This document shows, in pieces, positions 47,562 through 60,602 of a stretch of DNA of 64,000 nt. The DNA lies in the NCBI GenBank assembly GCA_003996215.1, contig QJPP01005296.1:16519-80518 (forward strand). The letters are read 5' to 3'. The notes beneath the pieces are model-generated. The model was not told where the DNA came from. It saw only the letters and a list, made by a program, of their open reading frames with translations, and made no database searches. Positions within the stretch are counted from its first letter, which is position 1. Each line of letters opens with the position of its first letter. The position numbers and the translations under genes were made by a program. This stretch comes from Jaltomata sinuosa. Taxonomy: Eukaryota; Streptophyta; Magnoliopsida; Solanales; Solanaceae.

Positions 47562-49244
47562 AAATGGGTCATCACGGATTCCCACAAAATATTTTGGCCA
47601 AAATACCGCCAGACGCACATATCACACAAAATCCATGGACTATAACACACGAAAAAACCAAAAAATCCCTATTTCCCGTTCCGGACCACGTTTGAAATCC
47701 AAAAAGTCCACATTTGTCCCTCCGAACTAAAGCGTGCCATTAAATAGGTCGTCACGGATGCCCCCAAAAAAGTTTGGACAAAATACCGCCGGAAGCACAT
47801 ATCACACAAAATCAATGGACTATAACACGCGAAAAAACCAAAAAATCCCTATTTCCCATTCCGGGCAACGTTTGAAATCCAACAAGCCCACGTTTCCCCT
47901 CTGAACCAACGTGCGCTATTAAATTGGTGGTAACGGACGCCCACGAAAAAATTCGGCCAAAATACCGCCGGACGCACATATCACACAAAGTCCATGGACT
48001 ATATAACACACAAAAAAATTGAAAAATCCCTATTTCCCGTTTCGGGCCATGTTTAAATCCAAAAAGCCCATGTTTGCCCCTCCAAACTAACGCGCGCCAT
48101 TAAATAGGTCATCACGGACGCCCTCGAAAAAATTCGGCCAATATACCTCCGGACGCACATATCACACAAAGTCCATGGACTATATAATACACAAAAACTG
48201 TGAAATCCCTATTTCCCATTCCGGGCCACGTTTAAATTAAAAAAGTCCACGTTTGCCCATACGAACTAATGCGCTCCATTAAATAGGTCGTCACGGATGG
48301 CCCACTAAAAATTTCGGCCAAAATACCGCCGGACGCACATATCACACTAAATCAATGGACTATAACACACGAAAAAACAAAAAAATACCTATTTTCCATT
48401 CCGGGCAATGTTTGAAATCCAAAAACCCCACGTTTGCCCCTCCGAACCAACGCACACCATTAAATAGGTCATCACGGACTCCCACTAAAAATTTGGGCCA
48501 AAATACGGCCGGAAGCACATATCACACAAAATCCATTGCCTAAAACAAACAAAAAATCTCTATTTCCCGTTCTGGGCCACGTTTGAATCCAAAAGGCCCA
48601 CGTTTTCCCCTCTGAACCTACGTGTGCCATTAAATAAGTCGTCACGGACGCCCACAAAAAATATCAGCCAAAATACCGCCTGACGCACATATCACACAAA
48701 ATCCATGGACTATAACACACGAAAAAATCGAAAAAATCCCTATTTCCCATTCCGAGCCACGTTTGAAATCTAAAATGCCCACGTTTGCCCCTCTGATCCA
48801 ATGCGCGCCATTACATAGGTCTTCACGAACACCCACGAAAATATTCAGCCAAAATACCGCCGGATGCACATATCACATAAAATTCATGGATTATAACACA
48901 CGAAAAAACTAAAAAATCCCTATTTCCCATTTCGAAATCCAAAAAACCCACATTTGCCTCTCCAAACCAACGCGCGCCATTAAATAAGTCGGCACGGATG
49001 CCCATGAAATATTTTGACCAAAATACCGCCGGACGCACATATCACACAAAATCCATGGACTATAACACACGAAAAAACTGAAAAATCCCTATTTTCCATT
49101 TCGGGCCACGTTTGAAATCCCAAAAGCCCACGTTTGCCCCTCCAAACCAACGACAATCATTAAATAGGTAGTCACGAATGCCCACGAAAAATTATGGCCA
49201 AAATACCGTCGGACGCACATATCACACAAAATCCATGGACTATA
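47562..49244. repeat. 180-bp satellite, island 4 (longest)
   Basis: The marker CGCACATATC or a one-base variant recurs at 47614, 47794, 47973, 48154, 48334, 48514, 48684, 48865, 49034 and 49214. Spacing is 179-181 bp except for two units shortened by about 10 bp, giving just over nine monomers. No inverted units are seen. It ends inside a monomer (GGACTATA) where the LTR of G starts. Confidence 0.92.
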
Positions 49245-52200
49245 TGTCACGACCCGATTTCTCGGTCATGATGGCACCTACAACCCCCCAGTAGGCGAAC
49301 CAATTCCCGTAGCTCAGGATAGTTAGTAATGGGCTACTATCTAACAAATAAGCAAAAGAATAGTTTAATAAGCAAAAGTAAGGGGGCAAGATGAAGAGAA
49401 TAGATAACAGGAATGTATATATACATATGAGGAAACTAAGCCAAACCCCAAGACCTGATATCATAGTATAGAGCCAAAACTACATGCATGGAGTGCAAAC
49501 AATCCAAACAATATATATAAATGTCTCTGAATGGTAATAGAGTACATAAAGCAAAAGATAAACTAAAGATAAGCTCTGATAGCCAATAGCTCACCCTCAG
49601 TATGAAGTAGTCCCCAACAGATCTCCAAGCACAAATCACAGCGATCTAACGGCGATGGCCCATGCTAGGATCTGCACCCAAAGATGCAGGGGGTAGGGTG
49701 AGCACCAAATTCGAAGCATAAGGTACCCAGTAGGTATCATAGGCCGACTGGGCACATATAAGATAAAAGCGTAGTAACAGACAGAATAGAAGCAAGTAGT
49801 CACAGAAATCACGAAAGGGTACAACAGGAACTAGCCCAGAGGGAAGTCACAGAACCACGTGTGAGGCCAGCAAGCCGAATATATACACCATAGCACATGT
49901 GAAAAAGTAAGAGATTCAACGCACCTGGGGTCCTTGCAATAACAGTGTATACATAATAAGTTTATGAAGACGGTATAACCCCGGTAACCTCAAGTGTAAG
50001 AAGGGGAAAGAGTAATGATAGGCATGCTCAGAGACATGAATCAAAAACTCAACTAATCATATCAATCTCAAATCCAGAAACTAACAGTTTAGCAGTAACC
50101 AATTTCATTCTTAACCATAACAGGGACAATTCTATAAGTAAATAGCAAGAGTCTACCTACAGTCCCCCGGCCGCCCATACAACCGAGGAACACAAACAAG
50201 TGAAAACAAACCCTCCGGCATCCCATACTACCGGAGCGTACAATCAACAAACAACAAACAAGGGTGGAGCCTCAAACAATGAATGATATGATGCACGAAG
50301 ATCTCAAGTGAAATGGTATCTCTGTATGTACCTCCTCCGGTGCCGATCCGGCCCAGCAGGTAGGTTCCATGGAAGGACACTGCCCGTATACCTCTACTCC
50401 ACCATATACCCTTCCTCTGGCACACGCAGCCCAAAGCCCTAGGACCGGATGGCAAGGTCCATGGAGGTCCCTGACCCCATACTAAAAGTCAGTATCAAAA
50501 CATGTCATCCAGAAGCTATTCCGGGTCCAAGATAGAGACCCAATCTCGAATATGCATGCCAAGACCCTGTCTAAGACTAAAGTAGTGGGAAAATATTTCA
50601 AAAACCTTTCCAAGGGTGCCCGGGCATAACCGGGTCTAAACAGTAGAAAGTCATCTTAGGTGCTCGGTCCGACCGAGGCTAAAATCATCTCAAGTAGCAA
50701 GAAAACTCAAACTAGCACCCCGGCCCTGCCGAGTCTAGTGTTTATCGTAAAACTGGTGATTTAAATCATAATTTTACTTTCTTTTACCCAAGATTATTCA
50801 CGAGTTAAATCAACCATTTCCAATTTATTTCCATCAAAAATGGGCCCCCGGGGCCATGCAAGGTTTAGAAAATAGTGCCAGTAGGCCCGAAGCCAAAACC
50901 GTAGTAAAATATGGATAAAACCTCTTTATATGCATGGAAATGGTATGATCAAACACAATAGCTGCCCAGCAGCTCACAATCAACCTATCGACCCTGCACA
51001 GGCCCATAGCTACTCAACAAGCATAACCAGCCCAGAAGGATAATTCTATGCCCGGGACTCGCGGACATTCCCAATATCCCACCTTCTATGTTTCAGAGTC
51101 AACAAGGCCTCACAGGACCACAAGGGTAACTAAAATATATCGGCAAGTACTACATGCATCGGAGGAACAAAAGTAGGCGGGCATGAATAAAGCGGTCAAG
51201 GTATGTGGTACCGACCTAATAAACCCAACCCAAGGATGCCCATTAATATAATTTTATCCTATATATGCGGAGTCTAGGGAAAATAAATCTTAACCTACCT
51301 GTCGTCCGATGACAAGCTGCTAGGACGACAATATCCAAGCCCGAATCGCTCTGAGAAAGCTCCGAAACAAAATCAAACTCGAACTCGGGCTTGAATGACT
51401 CGACGTAGATGATTGATTTTCTTTTGAAGATTAAATATTACATCAAAATATTTTTCTACCAGACTTTCCTCTTCTACGTAAGGGTGCACGTATGGAAGCC
51501 TTTGAAAATATCATCTGTAAGGAAACCAACGAAAAATATGAAGAGTGAATTTGTTTTTTGTGAAGAAAATGCCTAGCAGAAACGTGCTAAACATAGATAA
51601 GGAGGGGTGCCTCTTTCTAACCCTCTCTTTATACCCCTTAACACTATTAAATACTTATAAAAGATAGTAGTCAAAAGGTGGTTAATTTAGTATGTGGCAG
51701 CCCCTCAAATAACTATAGTGGCGTGCTGTCCCTCTCCCTTAACTCCACGTTGAGTGGAGGTGGCACACCAAAACTGATTTTATCCTATTATGTAAGTACT
51801 CGGGTATTGCATAGGTTCATGGTAAAATAAATTTAACTCTTTGGATATATCATAATAAATAGAATATCATTTCAAATAAAACCTATTATATTATAATAAT
51901 AATTTTCAACATAACTAAGTTTACTATCTCCGTTAAAATATTACAATGTGTAAAAACCTTATAAAATAAATACGTACACAATTATATCATAGCAAAAGTA
52001 CTTTTCATAAGCATTTAAAATATTTTAAAAAGGTAATAAAAATATAACTTTTTACCACATTCAACTTTCAAATAAAATATTTTCAAATACGCGCGATGTT
52101 AATAAAATTCTTAAATTTAGGTTCGCAATTCACCATCGCACGATTTTGATACTCAGCTCCTAAGACAAGAAATTGATCATAACGACCAATCGAACGGCCA

Positions 52201-52312
52201 GGGCACCGATCCACCGGTCCCAGTAAGTCATAAATGACTTGGGGCCGCTACAGGAAAGCTCTAACAGTACAAGGAAAATGTATACGCGGAAATGACCGAA
52301 AAAGTCATTACA
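49245..52312 (-). repeat. LTR of element G, left copy (3068 bp)
   Basis: It begins TGTCACGACCCG on the plus strand and ends GTCATTACA. It aligns fully with 57541-60602. Mismatches are scattered over the first 2.2 kb but almost absent after about 51430. Confidence 0.9.
51627..51633 (-). promoter_or_regulatory. LTR TATA box, G left LTR
   Basis: TATAAAG on the minus strand. It lies about 115 bp downstream, in the element sense, of the ACGT-containing inverted repeat CTCCAC-GTTGA-GTGGAG (51743-51759). Confidence 0.62.
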
Positions 52313-55245
52313 TCATCCACTACTAAAAAGACTTTCGTCCTCAAAAGTCAAGGACAAGGGAGTACCTGAATGCTCAAACAGCTGTGGATATTGAGCCCGC
52401 ATATCTCTCTCGGTCTCCCAGGTAGCCTCCTCGATTGAACGGTGCCTCCATTGAACCCTAACAACCGGGATCTCTCGAGACCTCAATCTCCGGACATCTC
52501 TGGCCAAAATTGTTGTCGGCTCCTCAACAAAGGCTAAACCCTCACCCAACTGAACTGAATCCCACTGTAACACATGAGACTCATCTGGGACATACCGATG
52601 CAACATCGAAACATGAAATACAGGATGTATAGCTGAAAACATCGGAGGCAAGGCTAGCTAATAGGCAACGCTACCAACCCTCTGAAGAATCTCAAACGGC
52701 CCAATGTAACTGGGGCTAAGCTTGCCCCGCCTACAAAATCTCATCATGCCTTTCATGGTCAATACACGGAGAAACACCAAGTCACCGACACTAAACTCCA
52801 AGGCATGAAGCCTACGATCAGCATAACTCTTCTGCCTGCTCTGAGCTGCCCGAAGTCTGTCCTGAATCGCTCGAACCTGATCTAAGGAATCTCGAAGCAA
52901 ATCTGTGCTCTGTGGCCTAGAATCAAAACCATCAAACCAACCTACCAGTGATCTGCAACGCCTGCCATACAAAGCCTCAAAAGGTGCCATACCGATACTC
53001 GAATGGAAACTGTTATTATAAGCAAACTCTGCCAAGGGAACAAACTGATCCCAAGAACCTCCAAAGTCAAGAACACAGGCCCGAAGCATGTCCTCTAGAA
53101 TCTGAATGGTCCTCTCGGACTGGCCATCTGTCTGAGGGTGGAAAGCGGTACTAAGATGAACCTCTGTACCCAAATCTCGCTGAATAGCCCTCCAAAACTG
53201 AGATATGAACTGAGTGTCGCGGTCTGAAATGGTAGAAGATGGGACCCCGTGCAACCGAACAATCTCACGAAGGTAGATCTAAGCTAACCTCTCTGCGCCA
53301 TAAGAAGTATGAACCGGCAAGAAATGTGCTGACTTAGTCAGCCTATCAACAATCACCCATATGAAATCAAACCCATGAGAAGTACGAGGCAAACCAACAA
53401 CAAAGTCCATAGTAATCCCTTCCTACATCCACTCAGGAATGGGAAGTCGCTGCATCAAACCACCAGGTCTCATGTGCTCGAACTTAACCTGCTGACAGTT
53501 CAAGCACTAAGATACAAAATCCGCTATATCCCGCTTCATACCACTCCACCAGTAAAGCTATCTTAAATCTCTATACATCTTTGTTGTGCCAGGGTGAATG
53601 GAGTATCTAGTACAATGTGCCTCATGAAGTATGAACTGAATCAAATCACTAATCCTCGGAACACAAAGGCGACTATCAAACCTCAGAACCCCATCTGAAT
53701 CTAGAGTAGCCCAACTGGTCTAACCCTGAACAACCCGATCATGTAGGTCACACAACTGCTGATCCTCAAACTGACGGCTCTGAATCTGATCAATCAAAGT
53801 AGAACAAACCTCTACACTGGCGAGAACTCTGCTAGGATCCGACAAGTCAGGCCTAACCAAATGGTTAGCCAAGGACTGGAGTCCAAGGCCAACGGTCGCT
53901 CTGAAACTGAGAGAGAAGCTAGGCTACCTATACTCACTGCCTTTCGACTCAAGGCATCCGCTACCACGTTTGCCTTGCCCGGATGATACAGGATAGTGAA
54001 GTCATAGTCCTTCAGTAACTCGACCCATCTCCTCTGTCTCGAGTTCAACTCTCGCTGACTCGTGATATACTGAAGACTATGGTGATCGATGAAGATCTCA
54101 CAGTGAACTTCATATAGGTAATGCCTCCAGATCTTGAGCGCGAAAACTACCGCTGCCAACTCTAAGTCATGAGTGGGGTAGTTGCGCTCGTGGATCTTCA
54201 GCTGCCTCGACGCATATGCTATTACTCGACCCTGCTGCATCATAGTACACGGAGAAGCTCTGACCCTCAACCGGCAAAGTCAAAACTGGAGCTGAAGTCA
54301 ATAAGGCCTTAAGCCTCTGGAAGCTATCCTCACACTGATTTGACCACTGAACTGGGACATCCTTCCTAGTCAGCATAGTCAATGGTGCTGCTGTGGAAGA
54401 AAATCCCTCAACGAACCGTCTGTAGTAACCTGCTAACCCAATAAAGCTGCGGACCTCAGTAGCAGTAGTAAGTCTAGGCCAATCACAAACTGCAGAAATC
54501 TTTCCCGGGTCAACCCTAATCCCATCCTTAGACACCACGTGCCCTAGGAATGCAACTGACTCAAGCGAAAACTCGCACTTTGAGAACTTGGCATAAAGCC
54601 GATGATCTCTCAAAGTCTGGAGTATAACCCTTAAGTGCTGCTCATGCTCATCTCTACTACGAGAGTATACCAAGATGTCGCCTATAAAAACTATTACAAA
54701 TGAGTCCAAATACGGGCCAAGAACCCTGTGCATCAAGTTCATAAAGGATGCGGGGGCATTAGTCAACCCAAAAGACATCACCAGGAACTCATAATGGCCA
54801 TAACGTGTCCTGAATGCTGTCTTAGGGATGTCCTCCGCCCTAATCCTCAACTGATGGTAGCCAGACCTCAAATCAACCTTCAAAAATATGACTGAAGCCT
54901 GAAGCTGGTCAAACAAGTCATCAATCCTCGGCATCGGATACCTATTCTTCACGTCACCCTATTTAGCTGCCGATAATTAATACACATGCGCATCGACCCA
55001 TCCTTCCTCTTCACGAAGAGAACAGGAGCACCCCAAGGTGACACACTAGGTCTAATAAACCCCTTAGCTAATAGATCCTGGAGCTTCTCCTTAAGCTCCC
55101 TCAACTCAGCAGGAGCCATACGGTAAGGAGAAATAGAAATGGGCCTGGTGCCCGACTCTAGCTCAATAGAGAAATCAATATCTCTCTCAGGTGGAAGGCC
55201 TGGCAGGTCGGTAGGAAACACATCGAGGAAGTCTCTAACCACAGG
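52313..55245 (-). pseudogene. pol: Pol region of element G: RT, RNase H, integrase, chromodomain-like tail
   Basis: The stop codon TGA (52313-52315) lies at the LTR boundary, so the pol 3' end encodes the PPT (EDESLFSSG). RT spans about 55245-54290, with LRSGYHQLR and MSFGLTNAPASF, but the catalytic box reads FIGDILVYS, losing one of the two essential aspartates. RNase H is broken by a 32-bp deletion at 54240, between two GCATCA repeats still seen in D at 11145-11200. Integrase spans 53500-52660, with DRDTQF and QTDGQSERT, then KVQWRHR-like and EATWETERDMR in the tail. Frameshifts occur near 54950, 53880 and 52655, with stops at 53280 and 53516. It is non-functional. Confidence 0.9.
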
Positions 55246-55251
55246 AACAGA

Positions 55252-57070
55252 CTAAGGAGAAGTAGGGTCATCACTAACATCTCGGACATATTCTAGATAA
55301 GCAAAACACCCACGAGAAATCAACTTCCTAGCTCGAAGACAAGAGATGATCCCAGATGGTGCATGGCTAACAGAACCCTGCCACACAACTGGGGATACAC
55401 CGGGCACAGCTATGGTAATGGTCTTTGCATAACAATCCAAAACCACACGGTGAGGGGATAACCAGTCCATGCCCAATATCACATCAAAATCTAGTATATA
55501 GAGAATCATCAAATCACCCCAAGTCTCTGAATCACAAATAGATAGCACACAAGATCTCACAATCTGATCCACTACTAAAGAATCTCCTACTGGGGTCGAA
55601 ACAGAAACATGAACAGATAATGGCTCACTACCCAACCCCAAACAAGGCACAAAGTAGGCAGATACGTATGAACAAGTGGATCCAGGATCAAATAAAGCCA
55701 TAGCATACTGATGGCACACAAAAATCGTACCTGTAATCACAGCATCTGAGGCCTCTGCCTCTGGTCTCCTAGGGACCGCATAAAACTGACGACGACCTCC
55801 ACCTGCCCGACCGCCATCCCTACCACCTGCTCTACCGCGCAGAGCACCACCTCTACTCTGACGACCACCCCCTCTAGCCAGAGGTTGAACTGCTCGTAAA
55901 GTCTCGGCCAACTGAACTGTACCCTGCTGAGGGCAATCTCTAGCAAAATGACCCATCACACCACACGCAAAACAAGCCCTTGACGGCCTACTCAGTTGAG
56001 ATGAACCAGCAGATCCCATATGACCACCACGACCTGATTCCCCAGAAACTGTACCCCTCGAAGACTGGCCGCTATAGCCCTGATGGCTGCTCTGACCCTG
56101 CTCAAACTGGGTACTACTGAAAGTCTGAAGGGAAGCCTGAACCGGTCGGCTGGACTGACCCTGGTGCTGCTGTGGCTGATAACCCCGGCTCCACTGGCCA
56201 GAATCTCTATCACCAAATCTGGAACCATTGTAGCCACCCTGATGTCGAGGCCTCTTATCTCTGGACCCCTGATCATGTCGCTGTAAGTCCTCCACAGTGC
56301 GGGCATAGTCTGCAATAGCCTGGAATGACCGACCACCGGCAATCAATATCTCAGCTGGTTGCCTGATCTCTGGCCTCAAACCCCATACAAATCTGTGAAT
56401 CCTATCTGCCTCGTTAGGAATGATCATAGCTCCAAATGGTGCTAGCTAATGAAAACGGGTCTCATACTCTGAAACAGTCGTAGACTCCTGCATAAGGTGA
56501 GTAAACTGCTCCATGTGACGCTCACGATCACTATGGGGTAGGAACTTGGCCATAAAGGCCTCATTAAACTCAGACCAGGTCAAAGGAGGTAACGATGGTG
56601 GTCTACAAGCAACATGGGCCCTCCACCATAACTTCGCTAGGCCCTCCAGCTGATAGGTAGTATAACCAACCCCGTGAGTCTCCAAAAAACCCAAATGATG
56701 CAACATCTCCTTACAGGTAGTAATAAAGTCATGTGGATCCTGTTCAGCAGTACCAGCAAACCTCGGAGGTGCTAACCTCAAAAACCTACCCAACGCCTTC
56801 TGCTCTGACTCTGTCATAGCTGGGCGAGGAGCAAGAGGCTGTGCAACTGATGGAATTGGAATTACCTCCACACGAGGAGCCATAGTAGCAGGCTGCGCTC
56901 CTGAACTCTTTACACCCAGGGCTGCCCCCTGAGCGGATGTTTGTGCTACCTCAGAAGGTCACCCTCCAATCATACCCAAAAGCTATAATAGTAATCCCCG
57001 AATATCTGGAGACTGAGCTGCGACTGGAGCTGGCACAAAAATGGGCACTGGTGTTACTGGAGCTGGTACT

Positions 57071-57108
<38 letters not shown>

Positions 57109-57119
57109 AGTTGGTACTA

Positions 57120-57151
<32 letters not shown>

Positions 57152-57327
57152 ACTGGAGCTGGTGCTGGAGCTGGTGGTACCTGGGCTGCCCCCTGATCCA
57201 CATGCCGCTCGGGCTCTATCTCAACTCTAGCAGCTCTAGCAGGTGCCACTGCTCAAGGGCGTCCTCGACCCTTAGCTGGAGTGGGAGGCTCATCTCCGCC
57301 TGATGTCGATGATCTCGTACGAACCAT
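55252..57327 (-). pseudogene. gag: Gag-protease of element G
   Basis: The start ATG is at 57327 (MVRTRSSTSGG). After a basic segment and a nonsense codon near 57253 come a long Pro-Ala repeat, the Gag core (56820-56300: RFLRLAPPRFAG, LWWRAH, FLPHSDRE), a Gln/Ser/Gly-rich linker and one intact CCHC knuckle (CFACGVMGHFARDC, about 55970-55930). An RGG-rich segment and the aspartic protease (LFDPGSTCSY near 55690, then VILGMDWL) follow in the same open frame (56427-55252, 391 codons). This shows that gag and protease form one polyprotein in this family. A stop at 56446 and TAG at 55252 interrupt it. Confidence 0.9.
57054..57175 (-). repeat. Pro-Ala coding minisatellite in G gag
   Basis: GGTGCTGGAGCT-type 12-bp units are repeated about ten times with T/A and C/T variants. 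On the minus strand they encode an alternating Pro-Ala/Val chain. D has only a few units at the same place (13970-14010). Confidence 0.85.
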
Positions 57328-57525
57328 CTGTGGAAGAATTAAGTAGAACAAATAAGATTTCCAGAAACTTCAAGGGTCTTACGCACGACACAGAAGCAAT
57401 GAAAGAGTCAAATTTCCTAAAATGTCATTGTAGCCTCCCGAAGATTGAGTACGGACGTCTCCGCCCCGATCTGCAGGACTCTACAAGACATTGACTCCTA
57501 TACCGATGACACCGGTGAACCTAGC

Positions 57526-57537
57526 GCTCTGATACCA
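57526..57537 (-). other. Primer-binding site, initiator tRNA-Met, element G
   Basis: The plus strand reads GCTCTGATACCA, 3 bases from the LTR start at 57541. Confidence 0.9.
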
Positions 57538-57540
57538 AGC

Positions 57541-60500
57541 TATCACGACCCGATTTCTCGATCATGATGGCACCTACAACCCCCCAGTAGGCGAACCAAT
57601 TCCCATAGCCCAGGACAATTAGTAATGGGCTACTATCTAACAAATAAGCGAAAGAATAGTTTAATAAGCAAAAGTAAGGGGGCAAGATGAAAAGAATAGA
57701 TAACAGGAATGTATATATACATATGAAGAAACTAAGCCAAACCCCAAGACCTGGTATCATAGTATAAAGCCAAAACTACATGCATGGAGTGCAAACAATC
57801 CAAACAATATATACAAATGTCTCTGAATGGTAATGGAGTACATAAAGAAAAAGATAAACTAAAGCTAAGCTTCGATCGCCAAGAGCTCACCCTCAGTCTG
57901 AAGTTGTCCCCAACAGATCTCCAAGCACGAATCACAGTGATCTAACGGCGATGGCCCATGCTAGGATCTGCACCCAAAGATGCAGGGGGTAGGGTGAGCA
58001 CCAAATGCGAAGCATAAGGTACCCAGTAGGTATCATAGGCCGACTGGGCACATATAATATAAAAGCGTAGTAACAGACAGAGTAGAAGCAAGTAGTCACA
58101 GAAATCAACAAAAGGGTACACAGGAACTAGCCCAGAGGGAAGTCACAGAACCATGTGTGAGGCCAGCAAGCAGAATATATACACCATAGGCACAGGTGAA
58201 AGTAAGAGACAATGCACCAGGGGTCCTTGCAATAACAGTGTATACATAATAAGTTTACGAAATAGACGGTATACCGGTAACCTCAAGTGTAAGAAGAGGG
58301 AAAGAGTAATGATAGGCATGCTCATAGACATGAATCAAACTCAACTAATCATATCAATCTCAAATCCAGAAACTAACAGTTTGGAAGTAACCAATTTCAT
58401 TCGTAACCATAACAGGGACAATTCTATAAGTAAATAGAAAGAGTCTACCTACAGTCCCCCGGCCGCCCATACAACCGAGGATCACAACTAAGTGAAACGA
58501 ACCCTCCGGCATCCCATACTAATAGAGCGTACAATCAACAAACAACAGACAAGGGTGGAGCCTCAAACAATGAATGATATGATGCATGAAGATCTCAAGT
58601 GAAATGGTATCTTTGTATGTACCTCCTCCGGTGCCAATCCGGCCCAGCAGGTAGGTTCCATGGAAGGACACTACCCGTATACCTCTACTCCACCATAAAC
58701 CCTTCCTCCGGAACACGCAGCCCAAAGCCCCAGGCTCGGATGGCAAAGTCCATGGAGGTCCCTGACCCCATACTAAAACTCAGTATCAAAACATGTCATC
58801 CAGAAGCAAGTCTGGGTCTAAGATAGAGACCCAATCTCGAATATGCATGCCCAGACCCTGTCCAGGACTAAAGTAGTGCGAAAATATTTCAAAAACCCTT
58901 CCAAGGGTGCCCGGGCATAACGGGGTCTAAACAGTAGAAAGTCATCTTAGGTGCTCGGTTCGACCGAGGCTAAAATCATCTCAAGTAGCAAGAAAACTCA
59001 AACTAGCACCCCGGCCCTGCCGAGTCTAGTGTTTATCGTACAACTGGTGATTTAAATCATAATTTTACTTTCTTTTACCCAAGAATATTCACGAGTTAAA
59101 TCAACCATTCCTAATTTATTTCCATAAAAAACGGGCCCCCGAGGCCATGCAAGGTTTAGAAAATAGTGCCAGTAGGCCCGAAGCCAAAACCGTAGTAAAA
59201 CATGGATAAAACCTCTTTATATGCATGCAAATGGTATGATCAAACACAATAGCTGCCCAGCAGCTCACAATCAACCTATCGACCCTGCACAGGCCCATAG
59301 CTACTCAGCAAGCATAACCAGCCTAGAAGGATAATTCTATGCCCGGGACTCGCGGACATTCCCAATATCCCACCTTCTATGTTTCAGAGTCAACAAGGCC
59401 TCACAGGACCACAAGGGTAAATAAAATATATCGGCAAGTACTACAAGCATCGGAGGAACAAAAGTAGGCGGGCATGAATAAAGCGGTCAAGGTCTGTGGT
59501 ACCGACCTAATAAACCCAACCCAAGGATGCCCATTAATACAATTTTATCCTATATATGCGGAGTCTAGGGAAAATAAACTGTAACCTACCTGTCGTCCGA
59601 TGACAAGCTGCTAGGACGACAATATCCAAGCCCGAACCGCTCTGAGAAAGCTCCGAAACAAAATCAAACTCGAACTCGGGCTTGAATGACTCGACGTAGA
59701 TGATTGATTTTCTTTTGGAGATTAAATATTACATCAAAATATTTTTCTACCAGACTTTCCTCTTCTACGTAAGGGTGCACGTATGGAAGCCTTTGAAAAT
59801 ATCATCTGTAAGGAAACCAACGAAAAATATGAAGAGTGAATTTGTTTTTTGTGAAGAAAATGCCTAGCAGAAACGTGCTAAACATAGATAAGGAGGGGTG
59901 CCTCTTTCTAACCCTCTCTTTATACCCCTTAACACTATTAAATACTTATAAAAGATAGTAGTCAAAAGGTGGTTAATTTAGTATGTGGCAGCCCCCAAAT
60001 AACTATAGTGGCGTGCTGTCCCTCTCCCTTAACTCCACGTTGAGTGGAGGTGGCACACCAAAACTGATTTTATCCTATTATGTAAGTACTCGGGTATTGC
60101 ATAGGTTCATGGTAAAATAAATTTAACTCTTTGGATATATCATAATAAATAGAATATCATTTCAAATAAAACCTATTATATTATAATAATAATTTTCAAC
60201 ATAACTAAGTTTACTATCTCCGTTAAAATATTACAATGTGTAAAAACCTTATAAAATAAATACGTACACAATTATATCATAGCAAAAGTACTTTTCATAA
60301 GCATTTAAAATATTTTAAAAAGGTAATAAAAATATAACTTTTTACCACATTCAACTTTCAAATAAAATATTTTCAAATACGCGCGATGTTAATAAAATTC
60401 TTAAATTTAGGTTCGCAATTCACCATCGCACGATTTTGATACTCAGCTCCTAAGACAAGAAATTGATCATAACGACCAATCGAACGGCCAGGGCACCGAT

Positions 60501-60602
60501 CCACCGGTCCCAGTAAGTCATAAATGACTTGGGGCCGCTACAGGAAAGCTCTAACAGTACAAGGAAAATGTATACGCGGAAATGACCGAAAAAGTCATTA
60601 CA
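57541..60602 (-). repeat. LTR of element G, right copy (3062 bp)
   Basis: It begins TATCACGACCCG (TG changed to TA) and ends GTCATTACA at 60602. It is followed directly by the PPT and pol 3' end of a second internal region. It acts as 5' LTR of the left unit and 3' LTR of the right unit. Confidence 0.9.
59918..59924 (-). promoter_or_regulatory. LTR TATA box, G right LTR
   Basis: TATAAAG on the minus strand, equivalent to 51627-51633. Confidence 0.62.

Larger units (their letters stand above)
49245..60602 (-). mobile_element. Element G: Tekay/Del-type chromovirus, LTR-internal-LTR
   Basis: LTRs (49245-52312 and 57541-60602) flank gag-pol and an initiator-Met PBS. The left flank is satellite (CTATA at 49240-49244). 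On the right the second LTR is followed by another internal region instead of a TSD, so G is part of a tandem. Confidence 0.9.
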
